A stretch of 64,000 nt of DNA from assembly GCF_010645075.1 (NCBI RefSeq), contig NZ_JAADZV010000001.1:1-64000 (forward strand). Direction: 5' to 3'. Of the stretch, positions 34,754 to 44,445 are shown piece by piece. Each line of letters opens with the position of its first letter. Within the stretch, counting starts at the first letter, position 1. The position numbers were made by a program, and so were the translations under genes. Below the pieces are notes generated by a model. It saw nothing but the letters and a program-made list of their open reading frames with translations. It was not told the origin of the DNA and ran no database searches. This DNA is from Flavobacterium limi (lineage in GTDB: Bacteria > Bacteroidota > Bacteroidia > Flavobacteriales > Flavobacteriaceae).

Positions 34754-36739
34754 ATGAAAAAATACAATGTACCAATTTTAACGATTTTCATGTCACTTCT
34801 GCTTTTGATTTCCTGTAAAGAAACCAAAAACAGCGTGGTGCAGTCAAGCGATAAAACTTCGGTTTTAAAAGCAGGTTACCAAATTGAGCCGGTTAATATT
34901 CAGAATGTAAAACTGAACGATTCTTTCTGGCTTCCTATTATTAAAAGAGTGCAGGAAATTACAATCGAATATGCGATTCAAAAGTGTAATGAAGAAGGGC
35001 GTTTTGAGAATTTCCTGATCGCAGGAAAACAAAAAACCGGAAAAGTAAGAGGCGAAATGCCTTTTGATGATACCGATGTTTATAAAATTATCGAAGGCGC
35101 TTCAAACACTTTAATTTCTGCTCCAAATCCGAAATTAGAACGTGTTTTGGATTCGCTCATTGCCATAGTAAAAATTGGTCAGGAAAAAGACGGATATTTA
35201 ACCACCTGGAGAACCATAAATCCGGCAAAACCGCCAGCAACCTGGGTTCCGGTTATCGAAGGGAAACGTTGGGAATCCTTACAGATTAGCCACGAATGCT
35301 ACAATGCAGGGCATTTAATTGAAGCGGCTGTGGTACATTATGAAGCGACCGGAAAAAGAAATTTCCTAGACATTGCCATAAAAAATGCTGATTTGCTGGT
35401 GAAAACTTTTGGCGATGGTCCGGGTCAGGTTAAAGGAGTTCCGGGACATCAGATTGTAGAAACGGGTTTAATTAAATTGTATCAGGTAACGAATAATGAA
35501 AGTTATTTAAAGCTTGCCAAATATTATTTAGACAATCGCGGAAATCCGGAAAATCATAAGTTATACGGAGAATATGCTCAGGATCATAAACCGGTAACTG
35601 AGCAAAATGAAGCCGTTGGTCACGCTGTTCGTGCAGTGTACATGTACGCAGGAATGACAGATATTGCTGCTATGACAAAAGATAAAGGATACACCGATGC
35701 CGTAAATAATTTATGGGATAATATGGTGAACAAAAAAATGTACATTACTGGCGGAATTGGTTCGCGTCACGATGGAGAAGCTTTTGGACCGAATTATGAA
35801 TTACCAAATTTAACGGCATATAATGAAACCTGCGCTGCAATTGGAGATGTTTACTGGAACCACAGACTGCATAGTTTATATGGAAAATCACAGTATTTTG
35901 ATGTGATCGAAAGAACGATGTACAACGGTTTGATTTCGGGAATTTCGCTTGACGGAAAACAATTTTTCTATCCGAATGCATTGGAATCTGATGGTGTTTA
36001 TAAATCCAACAGAGGTTCGTGCACACGTCAGGCTTGGTTTGATTGTTCTTGTTGTCCGACGAATTTGATTCGTTTTGTGCCTTCAATTCCGGGATTGATT
36101 TACTCCAAAACAAATGATGTTTTGTATGTCAATTTATATGCTTCAAACAACGCCTCTTTCAAAGTTGGAAAAACCAATTTGCAGATTTCACAGCAAACCG
36201 GATATCCCTGGAACGGAAAAGTTTCAGTTTCAGTTAATCCGAAAAAAGAAAGCCAATTTACAATCAAACTTCGTGTTCCGGGCTGGGCGAGAAATGAAGT
36301 CTTACCAGGAGATTTATACAGTTATAAAAAAGCTTCGACTCAAAAACCAACCATTAGCTTAAATGGCGAAACATTAACAATTCAGCCGGAAAATGGGTAT
36401 TTCACCATTAACAGAAGCTGGAAAAGAGGAGATAAAATCAGCCTTAATTTTCCAATGGAAGTTCAGGAAGTTGAAACCAATTCGAAAGTTGAAACCAATA
36501 AAAATAAAGTGTCTTTAGAATACGGACCAATCGTTTATGCGGTAGAAGAAATTGACAACAAAACCAATTTTGATAAAATAAATGTAGGCGCTTCAGATAG
36601 TTTCAGAGTAAAAAAAGAAACGAATTTGTTAAACGGAATAAATGTCATTGAAACGGATAAATTCAAAGCCATTCCGTATTACAGCTGGTCAAACCGTGGC
36701 GTAAATAAAATGAAAGTCTGGATTGATTTTAAAGACTGA
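34754..36739 (+). CDS. GH127 lipoprotein, beta-L-arabinofuranosidase-like
   Basis: 661 residues with lipobox LLISC (Cys 21). The alpha/alpha-barrel family was formerly DUF1680. The metal/catalytic signature is complete: Glu 358 and Cys 360 in YNETCA, with Cys 433 and 434 in CSCCPTN. These correspond to the zinc-coordinating Glu and Cys and the cysteine nucleophile of known GH127 beta-L-arabinofuranosidases. Such enzymes cut beta-1,2 arabinofuranose linkages, as in plant extensin glycans. It extends the locus beyond alpha-linked pectic arabinan, or else acts on another beta-linked unit. Confidence 0.9.
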   Translation: MKKYNVPILTIFMSLLLLISCKETKNSVVQSSDKTSVLKAGYQIEPVNIQNVKLNDSFWLPIIKRVQEITIEYAIQKCNEEGRFENFLIAGKQKTGKVRGEMPFDDTDVYKIIEGASNTLISAPNPKLERVLDSLIAIVKIGQEKDGYLTTWRTINPAKPPATWVPVIEGKRWESLQISHECYNAGHLIEAAVVHYEATGKRNFLDIAIKNADLLVKTFGDGPGQVKGVPGHQIVETGLIKLYQVTNNESYLKLAKYYLDNRGNPENHKLYGEYAQDHKPVTEQNEAVGHAVRAVYMYAGMTDIAAMTKDKGYTDAVNNLWDNMVNKKMYITGGIGSRHDGEAFGPNYELPNLTAYNETCAAIGDVYWNHRLHSLYGKSQYFDVIERTMYNGLISGISLDGKQFFYPNALESDGVYKSNRGSCTRQAWFDCSCCPTNLIRFVPSIPGLIYSKTNDVLYVNLYASNNASFKVGKTNLQISQQTGYPWNGKVSVSVNPKKESQFTIKLRVPGWARNEVLPGDLYSYKKASTQKPTISLNGETLTIQPENGYFTINRSWKRGDKISLNFPMEVQEVETNSKVETNKNKVSLEYGPIVYAVEEIDNKTNFDKINVGASDSFRVKKETNLLNGINVIETDKFKAIPYYSWSNRGVNKMKVWIDFKD

Positions 36740-36812
36740 ATCTTAACATTAGAAAATAAATATTGAAAGTCTGAATTCCTCATAAATAAATTAAATTCAA
36801 ATACAGTATAAC

Positions 36813-37928
36813 ATGCAAATAAACATATTAAAAAATCTGGCACTTTCAGCCGTTGTTTTTGTAAGTCTCTCTTCCTGTTCAGAAAAAAAAGCAGAAAAGG
36901 AGCTGTCTAAAGAAGAAGTTACTACTACAAAAACAACCTTAACCAACAAACCTATTGTGTTGCAAAGAGCAGATCCTTTTATCTACAAGCATACAGACGG
37001 GTATTACTATTTTACAGGGTCGGTACCAACTTACGACGCGATAGAGTTAAGACGTGCAAAATCTATCGATGAACTTCAAAATGCTGAAACCTTCAGGGTA
37101 TGGGAAAAACATAAAAGCGGACCAATGAGCCGTCATGTCTGGGCTCCGGAAATTCATTATTTAGATGGAAAATGGTATGTGTATTTTGCAGCAAGCGAAG
37201 AAGATGATATCTGGAAATTAAGACCTTATGTTTTGGAATGTACAGGTCAGGATCCTTTACATGACAAGTGGACTGAACTTGGACAAATGCAGGCAGCCGA
37301 CGCAGATCCAAAAAGCTTTACCGATTTTTCTCTGGACGGGACTGTATTTGAGCATAAAAATAAACGCTATTTCTGCTGGGCAGAAAAAACAGGCGGGCAG
37401 TTCGCAGCTTCTAATTTGTATTTAGCCGAAATGGAATCACCCGTAAAACTAAAAACAGTTCAATTCATGCTAACGACTCCGGATTATGATTGGGAACGCA
37501 TAGGTTTTTGGGTAAATGAAGGCCCTGCAGTTATTAAAAACAAAGGCAAAATTTACATTACTTTTTCAGCAAGTGCTACAGGTGCCTGTTACAGTATGGG
37601 AATGATGGAAGCAGATGAAAAAGCTGATTTACTAGATAGAAATTCCTGGAAAAAATCCAGATATCCGGTATTAAAAACCAACGAAGCAAAAAAAATTTAC
37701 GGACCAGGGCATAATTCCTTCACAGTAGATGAAAACGGAGAACCATTAGTAATTTATCATGCAAGGGATTACGAAAAAGCTGTTGGTGATCCAAAAGTTG
37801 TGCCTGCAACAGATAAAAGACCGTTGAAAGAAATTATTGCAGATCCGTTATACGATCCTAATCGTCATGCGAGAATGATGAAATTAAAATTTGATGAAAA
37901 CGGCAGGCCAATATTCGAATTTAATTAA
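36813..37928 (+). CDS. GH43 lipoprotein, exo-alpha-L-arabinofuranosidase-like
   Basis: 371 residues with lipobox LSSC (Cys 22). The core begins QRADPFIYKHTDGYYYFTGSVP (base Asp 54) and continues HVWAPEIHYLDGKWYVYFAA, FSLDGTVF and VNEGPAVIKNKGKIYITFSA (acid Glu). This layout matches the GH43 branch with exo-1,5-alpha-L-arabinofuranosidases. It is the fifth GH43 of the locus and the last hydrolase before the catabolic operon. Confidence 0.85.
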   Translation: MQINILKNLALSAVVFVSLSSCSEKKAEKELSKEEVTTTKTTLTNKPIVLQRADPFIYKHTDGYYYFTGSVPTYDAIELRRAKSIDELQNAETFRVWEKHKSGPMSRHVWAPEIHYLDGKWYVYFAASEEDDIWKLRPYVLECTGQDPLHDKWTELGQMQAADADPKSFTDFSLDGTVFEHKNKRYFCWAEKTGGQFAASNLYLAEMESPVKLKTVQFMLTTPDYDWERIGFWVNEGPAVIKNKGKIYITFSASATGACYSMGMMEADEKADLLDRNSWKKSRYPVLKTNEAKKIYGPGHNSFTVDENGEPLVIYHARDYEKAVGDPKVVPATDKRPLKEIIADPLYDPNRHARMMKLKFDENGRPIFEFN

Positions 37929-38165
37929 AAATTCCAAATAGTAAAAATGGGAAGTATTTTGTGTCAAAATTAACCTTGAAAATTGATTTTAAGCTGATTG
38001 GAAACCAAATACAATACAACTTCCGGGCATACTCTGTGGCTGTTCTGAAAATAAAGATGAAATAATCGCAACAGAATAAATGTATAATTAACGTTTGTTT
38101 TTTGTTTTCAACTTAAATTATTGTTTTGATGCATTATCTGTAAAAAACAACAAGCTTATTTTTAT

Positions 38166-38208
38166 TAAGTGTTTTTTGTACACTTATAAATTAATTATAT
38201 TATATTTG
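38166..38208 (+). promoter_or_regulatory. araB promoter overlapped by an AraR operator
   Basis: The operator is the 21-bp palindrome at 38166-38186, TAAGTGT-N7-ACACTTA with perfectly inverted arms. TTG at 38176-38178 lies inside it, and after 22 nt comes TATATTTG at 38201-38208, a good TAnnTTTG element. Repressor bound here would cover the -33 region. The start would be near 38215, only about 16 nt before the ATG at 38231. The rest of the 302-bp gap shows nothing clear. Confidence 0.75.
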
Positions 38209-38230
38209 TCATCAATAAATGAATTTCGAA

Positions 38231-39922
38231 ATGAAAAATTACGTTATAGGATTAGATTACGGAACAGATTCTGTTCGTGCGGTGCTAATAGATACTGAAA
38301 ATGGGCAGGAATTGGCATCAAATGTTTCTCATTACAAAAGATGGAAGAACAAGCAATATTGTGATGCATCGATCAATCAGTTTCGTCAGCATCCTTTGGA
38401 TCATATCGAAGGACTGGAGATTACAATTCAGACAGTTGTAAAAGAAAGCGGTGTTGATTCATCAGCAATAAAAGGAATCTGTATTGATACCACAGGATCT
38501 TCTCCGGTTCCGGTTACAAAAGATGGAACTCCATTGGCTTTGACAAAAGGTTTTGAAGAAAACCCGAATGCGATGATGGTGTTGTGGAAAGATCATACGG
38601 CTATCAATGAAGCAAACGAAATCAACGAACTGGCTGTAAGCTGGGGCGGAGAAGACGTAACAAAATATGTGGGCGGAATTTATTCATCAGAGTGGTTTTG
38701 GGCAAAAATCCTGCACATTGCAAGAGAAGATGAAGCAGTTCGAAATGCAGCTCACACCTGGCTAGAACATTGCGATTTAATGACTTATTTGTTAATTGAC
38801 GATAAAGATTTAAAAACCTTCAAAAGAAGCCGTTGCGCTGCAGGTCACAAAGCCATGTGGCATGAAGACTGGAACGGGCTTCCGCCGGTTGAATTCTTAG
38901 AAAAACTACATCCATATCTGGCTACACTTCGTGGCAATTTATATGATGAAACCTATACTTCAGATTTAGTAGCCGGAAAATTAAGCAAAGAATGGGCAGA
39001 CCGTTTAGGACTTTCTACAGATACTGTTGTAGCTGTTGGAACTTTCGATGCACATTCAGGAGCAGTTGGAGCTAAAATCGGCGAAAACACTTTGGTTCGT
39101 GTAATGGGAACTTCGACTTGTGATATTTTAGTTGGTTCTTATGAAGAAGTAGGTACAAAAACCGTTCGCGGTATCTGTGGTCAGGTTGACGGATCTGTAA
39201 TTCCGGGTTATATTGGTCTTGAAGCAGGTCAATCTGCTTTTGGAGATTTACTGGCCTGGTACAAAGAATTATTGATGTGGCCAACAGAACAATTATTAGG
39301 TTCTTCAGCAATTTTAAATGATGCTCAAAAAGAACAGTTAAGAGAAGAATTCAGTGATAAACTAATCATAGAATTAACGAAAGAAGCTGAAAAAATTCCG
39401 TTATCTGAAAGTGTACCAACTGCTTTAGACTGGATCAACGGACGCAGGACACCGGATGCGAATCAGGAAATAAAAAGCGCCATTTCAAACTTATCTTTAG
39501 GAACAAAAGCACCTCATATTTTTAAAGCTTTAGTAAACGCAATCTGTTTCGGATCTAAAAAAATCGTGGATCGTTTTGAAGAAGAAGGTGTAAAAATTGA
39601 CAGCGTTATCGGAATCGGTGGTGTGGCAAGAAAATCTCCTTTTATCATGCAGACTCTGGCTAACGTTTTAAACAAACCAATTAAAGTAGCCGCATCAGAT
39701 CAGGCTCCGGCTTTGGGAGCTGCAATTTATGCTGCTGTAGCTTCCGGAATTTATCCAAATGTAATTGAAGCCAGTCAAAAAATGGGAAGTCCTTTTGAAA
39801 GTGAATACACACCAGAACTTGACAAAGTTGCTGCTTACAATAAATTGCTTATTGCATACGATCAGTTAAGTGCTTTTGCAGATCCATCTATTAAAATTAC
39901 AGAAAATGAGTTCTCTTTATAA
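38231..39922 (+). CDS. araB: L-ribulokinase
   Basis: 563 residues from the ATG at 38231. An in-frame ATG at 38219 would leave almost no leader after the promoter. FGGY-kinase fold: GLDYGTDSVRAVL at the N-terminus, SGAVGAKIG and RVMGTSTCDI in the middle, and IGIGGVARKSPFIMQTLANVL with DQAPALGAAIYAAV at the C-terminus. It phosphorylates L-ribulose to L-ribulose 5-phosphate. It heads the araB-araD-araA-galM unit under an AraR operator. araD overlaps its end by 17 bp. Confidence 0.95.
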   Translation: MKNYVIGLDYGTDSVRAVLIDTENGQELASNVSHYKRWKNKQYCDASINQFRQHPLDHIEGLEITIQTVVKESGVDSSAIKGICIDTTGSSPVPVTKDGTPLALTKGFEENPNAMMVLWKDHTAINEANEINELAVSWGGEDVTKYVGGIYSSEWFWAKILHIAREDEAVRNAAHTWLEHCDLMTYLLIDDKDLKTFKRSRCAAGHKAMWHEDWNGLPPVEFLEKLHPYLATLRGNLYDETYTSDLVAGKLSKEWADRLGLSTDTVVAVGTFDAHSGAVGAKIGENTLVRVMGTSTCDILVGSYEEVGTKTVRGICGQVDGSVIPGYIGLEAGQSAFGDLLAWYKELLMWPTEQLLGSSAILNDAQKEQLREEFSDKLIIELTKEAEKIPLSESVPTALDWINGRRTPDANQEIKSAISNLSLGTKAPHIFKALVNAICFGSKKIVDRFEEEGVKIDSVIGIGGVARKSPFIMQTLANVLNKPIKVAASDQAPALGAAIYAAVASGIYPNVIEASQKMGSPFESEYTPELDKVAAYNKLLIAYDQLSAFADPSIKITENEFSL

Positions 39923-40607
39923 AGATTTAAAACAAGAATGCTACGAAGCCAATATGCAGTTAAACGCATTGAATCTTGTAGTTTATACTTTTGGAAACGT
40001 AAGTGCTGTCGACAGAAAAAATGGCGTTTTTGCTATTAAACCAAGCGGCGTTCCTTACGAAGATTTAAAACCGGAAGATATTGTGATTGTCGATTTTGAC
40101 AATAACATTATCGAAGGAACCATGCGTCCGTCATCAGACACTAAAACGCATGCTTATTTATACAAAAACTGGCCAAATATCGGAGGCGTTGCACATACAC
40201 ACGCAACATATTCAGTTGCCTGGGCACAATCGCAGCAGGATATTCCAATCTTTGGAACAACACACGCAGATCATTTGACTGCTGATATTCCGTGCGCGCC
40301 GCCAATGGCAGATTCGCTTATCGAAGGGAACTACGAACACAATACCGGAATTCAGATTTTGGATTGTTTCAAAGAAAAAAATCTTTCTTACGAAGAAGTA
40401 GAAATGGTTTTAATTGGAAACCACGGTCCGTTTGCATGGGGAAAAAATGCAGCAAAAGCGGTTTACAACAGCAAAGTTTTAGAAGTGGTAGCCGAAATGG
40501 CTTATCTGACTTTACAAATAAATCCGAATGCGCCAAGATTGAAAGATTCCTTAATAAAGAAACATTACAACCGTAAACACGGAAAAGATTCGTATTACGG
40601 ACAATAG
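39906..40607 (+). CDS. araD: L-ribulose-5-phosphate 4-epimerase
   Basis: 233 residues from the ATG at 39906, class II aldolase/epimerase family. GNVSAVDR and KPSGVPYEDL bind phosphate. Zinc ligands appear as THATYSVAWAQ and FGTTHADHL, with a further His in GNHGPFAWG. It makes D-xylulose 5-phosphate. The 17-bp overlap with araB points to translational coupling. Followed by a repeat-rich 165-bp gap before araA. Confidence 0.95.
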   Translation: MSSLYKDLKQECYEANMQLNALNLVVYTFGNVSAVDRKNGVFAIKPSGVPYEDLKPEDIVIVDFDNNIIEGTMRPSSDTKTHAYLYKNWPNIGGVAHTHATYSVAWAQSQQDIPIFGTTHADHLTADIPCAPPMADSLIEGNYEHNTGIQILDCFKEKNLSYEEVEMVLIGNHGPFAWGKNAAKAVYNSKVLEVVAEMAYLTLQINPNAPRLKDSLIKKHYNRKHGKDSYYGQ

Positions 40608-40612
40608 ATAAT

Positions 40613-40757
40613 TTAGTTTCAGGTTTCAGGTTTTTTTTGTTTCAGTTTTTGGAACGTGAAACTCAAACCTGAAACTTGAAACAAAAAACCTGAAACAAAA
40701 TTTAACAATTCGAGTAATCAGATTCAAACGATTTGAAACCTGAAACTTGTAACAAAA
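40613..40757. repeat. Degenerate palindromic repeat array between araD and araA
   Basis: At least six copies of TTTCAGGTTT or its complement AAACCTGAAA-type words fill the gap in both orientations and can fold into one long hairpin. The words look related to each other but to neither flanking gene. It may act as a processing or stability element between araD and araA. Confidence 0.8.
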
Positions 40758-40772
40758 TAAACAAAGTAAAAA

Positions 40773-42281
40773 ATGATAGATATCTCTCAAAAAGAAGTGT
40801 GGTTTGTAGTAGGAAGCCAGGAATTGTACGGTGAAGAAACTTTAAGAAAAGTGGCTGAACATTCGCAAATAATTGCAAAAGGATTAGATGCATCATCTCA
40901 TATACCGGTAAAAGTGGTTTATAAAGATGTAGTAAAATCACCAGATCAAATTTTAGATGTATGTCTGGCAGCAAACACAACTAAAAACTGTATCGGGGTT
41001 ATTACCTGGATGCATACTTTTTCACCTGCAAAAATGTGGATCGGAGGTTTAAGAATTCTTAAAAAACCATTATGCCATTTACACACACAATATAGTGCTG
41101 AAATTCCATGGGGTTCTATCGATATGGATTTCATGAACTTAAATCAGTCAGCTCACGGAGATCGTGAATTTGGTTTCATGATGTCAAGAATGCGTAAAAA
41201 ACGCAAAGTGGTTGTGGGACACTGGGAAGATGAAAGAGTACATAAAAAACTAGGAATCTGGTCAAGAGTAGCTTTAGGCTGGGATGAACTTCAAAATCTG
41301 AAAGTAGCCCGAATAGGAGACAATATGCGTGAAGTTGCCGTTACTGACGGTGATAAAGTGGAGGCTCAGATTCGTTTCGGAATGTCAGTTAACGGATATG
41401 ATTCTTCTGATGTTACCAAACATATCGAAAAAGTAACTGACAAGGAATTAAACGATTTATTGGCAGTTTATGAAGCTACTTATAATTTAACAGACTCTTT
41501 AAAAGAAGGCGGAGCGCAAAGAAGTTCATTAGTCGAGGCAGCAAAAATCGAATTAGGTTTAAGAGCATTCCTTGAAGAAGGAGGTTTTGGAGCTTTTACA
41601 GATACTTTTGAAAATCTTGGAGCCTGGAAACAATTACCTGGAATCGCTACACAAAGATTAATGGCTGATGGTTATGGTTTTGGTGGAGAAGGTGACTGGA
41701 AAACAGCTGCTATGGTAAGAGCATTAAAAGTAATGAATATTGGTCTTGAAGGAGGAACTTCTTTCATGGAAGATTACACCTACCATTTTAACCCACAAAA
41801 ATCATACGTTTTAGGATCGCATATGTTGGAAATCTGTCCATCTATTGCTGACGGAAAAGCTTCTTGTGAAGTTCACCCGTTAGGAATTGGAGGAAAAGAA
41901 GACCCGGTTCGTTTGGTATTTAATTCACCTGCAGGAGAAGCGATCAACGTTTCATTGGTTGATATGGGAACCCGTTTCCGTTTAATTGTAAATGAAGTAG
42001 TAGCGGTAAAACCATTGGCAGAATTGCCTAAACTTCCTGTGGCTCGAGTATTGTGGGATTGCAAACCAGATCTTGATATTGCAGCAACTGCATGGATTTT
42101 AGCAGGAGGTGCGCATCATACCGTATACAGCCAGTCAGTTACAACAGAATTTATGGAAGATTTTGCTGATATTGCCGGAATTGAATTATTGGTGATTGAT
42201 GAAAAAACTACAATTAGAGATTTTAAAGATAAAATCAATGCCAATGAAGCGTACTACCATGCGTTTCAACACGGATTGTAA
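40773..42281 (+). CDS. araA: L-arabinose isomerase
   Basis: 502 residues, full length. It converts L-arabinose to L-ribulose with a divalent metal. The start [18 protein letters not shown] is diagnostic. [31 protein letters not shown] and [22 protein letters not shown] contain the conserved Glu and His metal ligands. [10 protein letters not shown] near the C-terminus is also conserved. It comes after araD and before the mutarotase gene. Confidence 0.96.
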   Translation: MIDISQKEVWFVVGSQELYGEETLRKVAEHSQIIAKGLDASSHIPVKVVYKDVVKSPDQILDVCLAANTTKNCIGVITWMHTFSPAKMWIGGLRILKKPLCHLHTQYSAEIPWGSIDMDFMNLNQSAHGDREFGFMMSRMRKKRKVVVGHWEDERVHKKLGIWSRVALGWDELQNLKVARIGDNMREVAVTDGDKVEAQIRFGMSVNGYDSSDVTKHIEKVTDKELNDLLAVYEATYNLTDSLKEGGAQRSSLVEAAKIELGLRAFLEEGGFGAFTDTFENLGAWKQLPGIATQRLMADGYGFGGEGDWKTAAMVRALKVMNIGLEGGTSFMEDYTYHFNPQKSYVLGSHMLEICPSIADGKASCEVHPLGIGGKEDPVRLVFNSPAGEAINVSLVDMGTRFRLIVNEVVAVKPLAELPKLPVARVLWDCKPDLDIAATAWILAGGAHHTVYSQSVTTEFMEDFADIAGIELLVIDEKTTIRDFKDKINANEAYYHAFQHGL

Positions 42282-42307
42282 TATATAAGTCAAAAATTAA
42301 ATGTCTT

Positions 42308-42381
42308 AAAGTCTTAAAGTGAAATTGTAATGAATTACGTCTTAATAAATTCGTAACTTCGACTTTTAACTTTAAGACTTT
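42308..42381. repeat. Inverted repeat between araA and the mutarotase gene
   Basis: AAAGTCTTAAAGT (42308-42320) and ACTTTAAGACTTT (42369-42381) are perfect 13-bp inverted arms, with further AGTCTT/GACTTT words between and after them. The word type resembles the repeat at 57543-57612. Confidence 0.8.
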
Positions 42382-42424
42382 CGACTTTTAGCTGAAGTCT
42401 TTACTAACTTAAAAACCAGTATTT

Positions 42425-43606
42425 ATGAATGTATTAAAACGTTGTGCTTTCGGAATTGGGATAATCGGTCTGGCAACACTTTCTGTTCAATGTAAAAGCG
42501 ATAAAAAAATGGAGGCGAACACAACTCAAGAAGCAAAAGATTCTGTAACAATTGTAAAATCGGATTACGGAACAACTCCAAAAGGAGAAAAAATTGAAAG
42601 CTACAAGCTGAAAAACCAAAACGGAATGGAAGTCGATATCATCACTTTTGGTGGTATTATTACAGATTTGAAAGTGCCAAATAAAGACGGTGTTTCTGAA
42701 AATGTGGTTACAGGATTTACTTCTTTGGAACAATACATGAAACCAAATCCGTTTTTCGGAGCTTTGATCGGACGTTTCGGAAACCGAATTGCAAAAGGTA
42801 AATTTACATTAGACGGTAAAGAATATAAATTAGCGATCAACAACGAACCAAATGCTTTGCACGGAGGACCGGAAGGTTTTTTCAGAGTGGTTTGGAAAGC
42901 AGAAGAAGCTAAATCAGGAGAAACAGCTGTTTTGAAATTATCTTACTTAAGCAAAGATATGGAAGAAGGCTACCCTGGAAACCTAAAAGTTATAGTGACT
43001 TACACCTTAACAAAAAACAACGAACTGGAAGTGCTTTACGAAGCAACTACAGATAAAAAGACCGTTGTAAACTTAACACAGCATACCTATTTCAACCTGT
43101 CAGGTGATTTCACAAAAACGATTTTAGATCATGAACTTACGTTGAATGCTGATAAAATTGTTCCGGTAGATGCTACTTTAATTCCAACAGGAGAATTGCA
43201 GGATGTTGCCAATACGCCATTCGATTTCAGAAAACCAAAATTAATCGGAAAAGAAATTGATGCTAAAGACGAACAATTAATAAGAGGAAAAGGTTACGAT
43301 CACTGCTGGGTTTTGAACAATCCTGAAAAAAGCAAAACGATCATTGCATCGGTTTACCACCCTGCAAGCGGAAGAGTTTTAGAAATGACTACAGACGAAC
43401 CTGGAATTCAGTTCTACTCCGGTAATTTCCTTGACGGAACTTTACCAATGCGTAACGGCGGAACTTATGCTCACAGAACCGGTTTTTGCTTAGAAACAGA
43501 GCACTATCCGGATTCTCCAAACCAGAAAAACTTCCCAACGACAGTTTTAAATCCGGGAGAAAATTATAAAACGAAAACTACCTTTAAGTTTTCAGTTAAA
43601 AAATAA
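42425..43606 (+). CDS. Lipoprotein aldose 1-epimerase (mutarotase)
   Basis: 393 residues with a lipoprotein signal, Cys at about residue 23 (SVQCKS), so it is anchored outside the cytoplasm, unlike the galM product at 15808. Family motifs: NEPNALHGG, LTQHTYFNLSG (catalytic His) and CLETEHYPDSPNQ (catalytic Glu). Placed at the end of the ara operon, it probably equilibrates L-arabinose anomers in the periplasm before uptake. Transcription ends at the hairpin at 43646. Confidence 0.9.
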   Translation: MNVLKRCAFGIGIIGLATLSVQCKSDKKMEANTTQEAKDSVTIVKSDYGTTPKGEKIESYKLKNQNGMEVDIITFGGIITDLKVPNKDGVSENVVTGFTSLEQYMKPNPFFGALIGRFGNRIAKGKFTLDGKEYKLAINNEPNALHGGPEGFFRVVWKAEEAKSGETAVLKLSYLSKDMEEGYPGNLKVIVTYTLTKNNELEVLYEATTDKKTVVNLTQHTYFNLSGDFTKTILDHELTLNADKIVPVDATLIPTGELQDVANTPFDFRKPKLIGKEIDAKDEQLIRGKGYDHCWVLNNPEKSKTIIASVYHPASGRVLEMTTDEPGIQFYSGNFLDGTLPMRNGGTYAHRTGFCLETEHYPDSPNQKNFPTTVLNPGENYKTKTTFKFSVKK

Positions 43607-43645
43607 ATTCTTTTGAATTTTATTTAGTTAGTTTAATTCTCAACG

Positions 43646-43680
43646 AACCTCGAAAGTGATTATGCTTTCGAGGTTTTTTG
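43646..43680 (+). terminator. Terminator of the arabinose operon
   Basis: Perfect arms AACCTCGAAAG and CTTTCGAGGTT with an 8-nt loop, then TTTTG. It marks the right border of the arabinose locus. Confidence 0.9.
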
Positions 43681-43834
43681 TTTATAATATTGTCTAATTA
43701 CTTTACGTGATTCTTTCTTACATTTGATAAAGTTGCAAGAGCTATGATAACCGAATGTCGATTGACAACTTAAATTATATCAAGATAATTTTATGTATGA
43801 TGAAATGTAGAAAATTATAACCAAATTGAACTAA

Positions 43835-44419
43835 ATGAATAGAAACGAAATTAATCAAAAAAGAGCACTTGATGATTTTCAATTATATCAGAATATTGAA
43901 AAATCTCTAGCATATAAACTTGGTATTCCTGAAATCAGTAGTGGTATTCAGGTAATTAGAAATGAAAATGGTTGGCGAGAAAATGAAAAAAATATCGAAT
44001 CAATATGGATTGTATTGATATCACGATCATTCATAGGTTGGGGCGGTATTTTTTCCATAAAATTCAATGAAAATAATTTTAGAGAACATCTAAATCCAGA
44101 CGAATTATTACAAGGCATTTTTTTATATGACAACACAGGAATAAAAGATTTATATACAGAAAAATTACCAAATACTCCAGATGAAATTGTAGAGATAGCA
44201 AATTTTAATTTATTTGATACAGGTAAAGGAATTCCTTTAAATGGAATATCTTATAATTTTCACATCATCACAAACAACATCAATGCCAGTATAAAACTAA
44301 ATAACCCGAATACCGATGATTGGAAAAAATGGGAAGAAAAAATATTTGACATTGGAAGTAAATTGTCTATTAAATCAAATATTACAGAATTAATCAATTT
44401 GTTTGAATATAACAACTGA
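43835..44419 (+). CDS. Hypothetical protein, immunity-like by context
   Basis: 194 residues, no signal peptide or membrane segment, acidic and rich in Asn and Ile (SIWIVLISRSFIGWGGIF, NPNTDDWKKWEEKIF). I recognise no family. It stands alone between the arabinose terminator and the large palindromic element at 44446. Small acidic AT-rich proteins in such settings are often orphan immunity proteins, but that is only a guess. Confidence 0.65.
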   Translation: MNRNEINQKRALDDFQLYQNIEKSLAYKLGIPEISSGIQVIRNENGWRENEKNIESIWIVLISRSFIGWGGIFSIKFNENNFREHLNPDELLQGIFLYDNTGIKDLYTEKLPNTPDEIVEIANFNLFDTGKGIPLNGISYNFHIITNNINASIKLNNPNTDDWKKWEEKIFDIGSKLSIKSNITELINLFEYNN

Positions 44420-44445
44420 TGTAAAAAGGCATCCCTATTAACGCT

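Noticed and set aside
40613..40757. CRISPR array
   Set aside because: The repeated words occur in both orientations, without regular spacing or unique spacers, and no cas genes are present.
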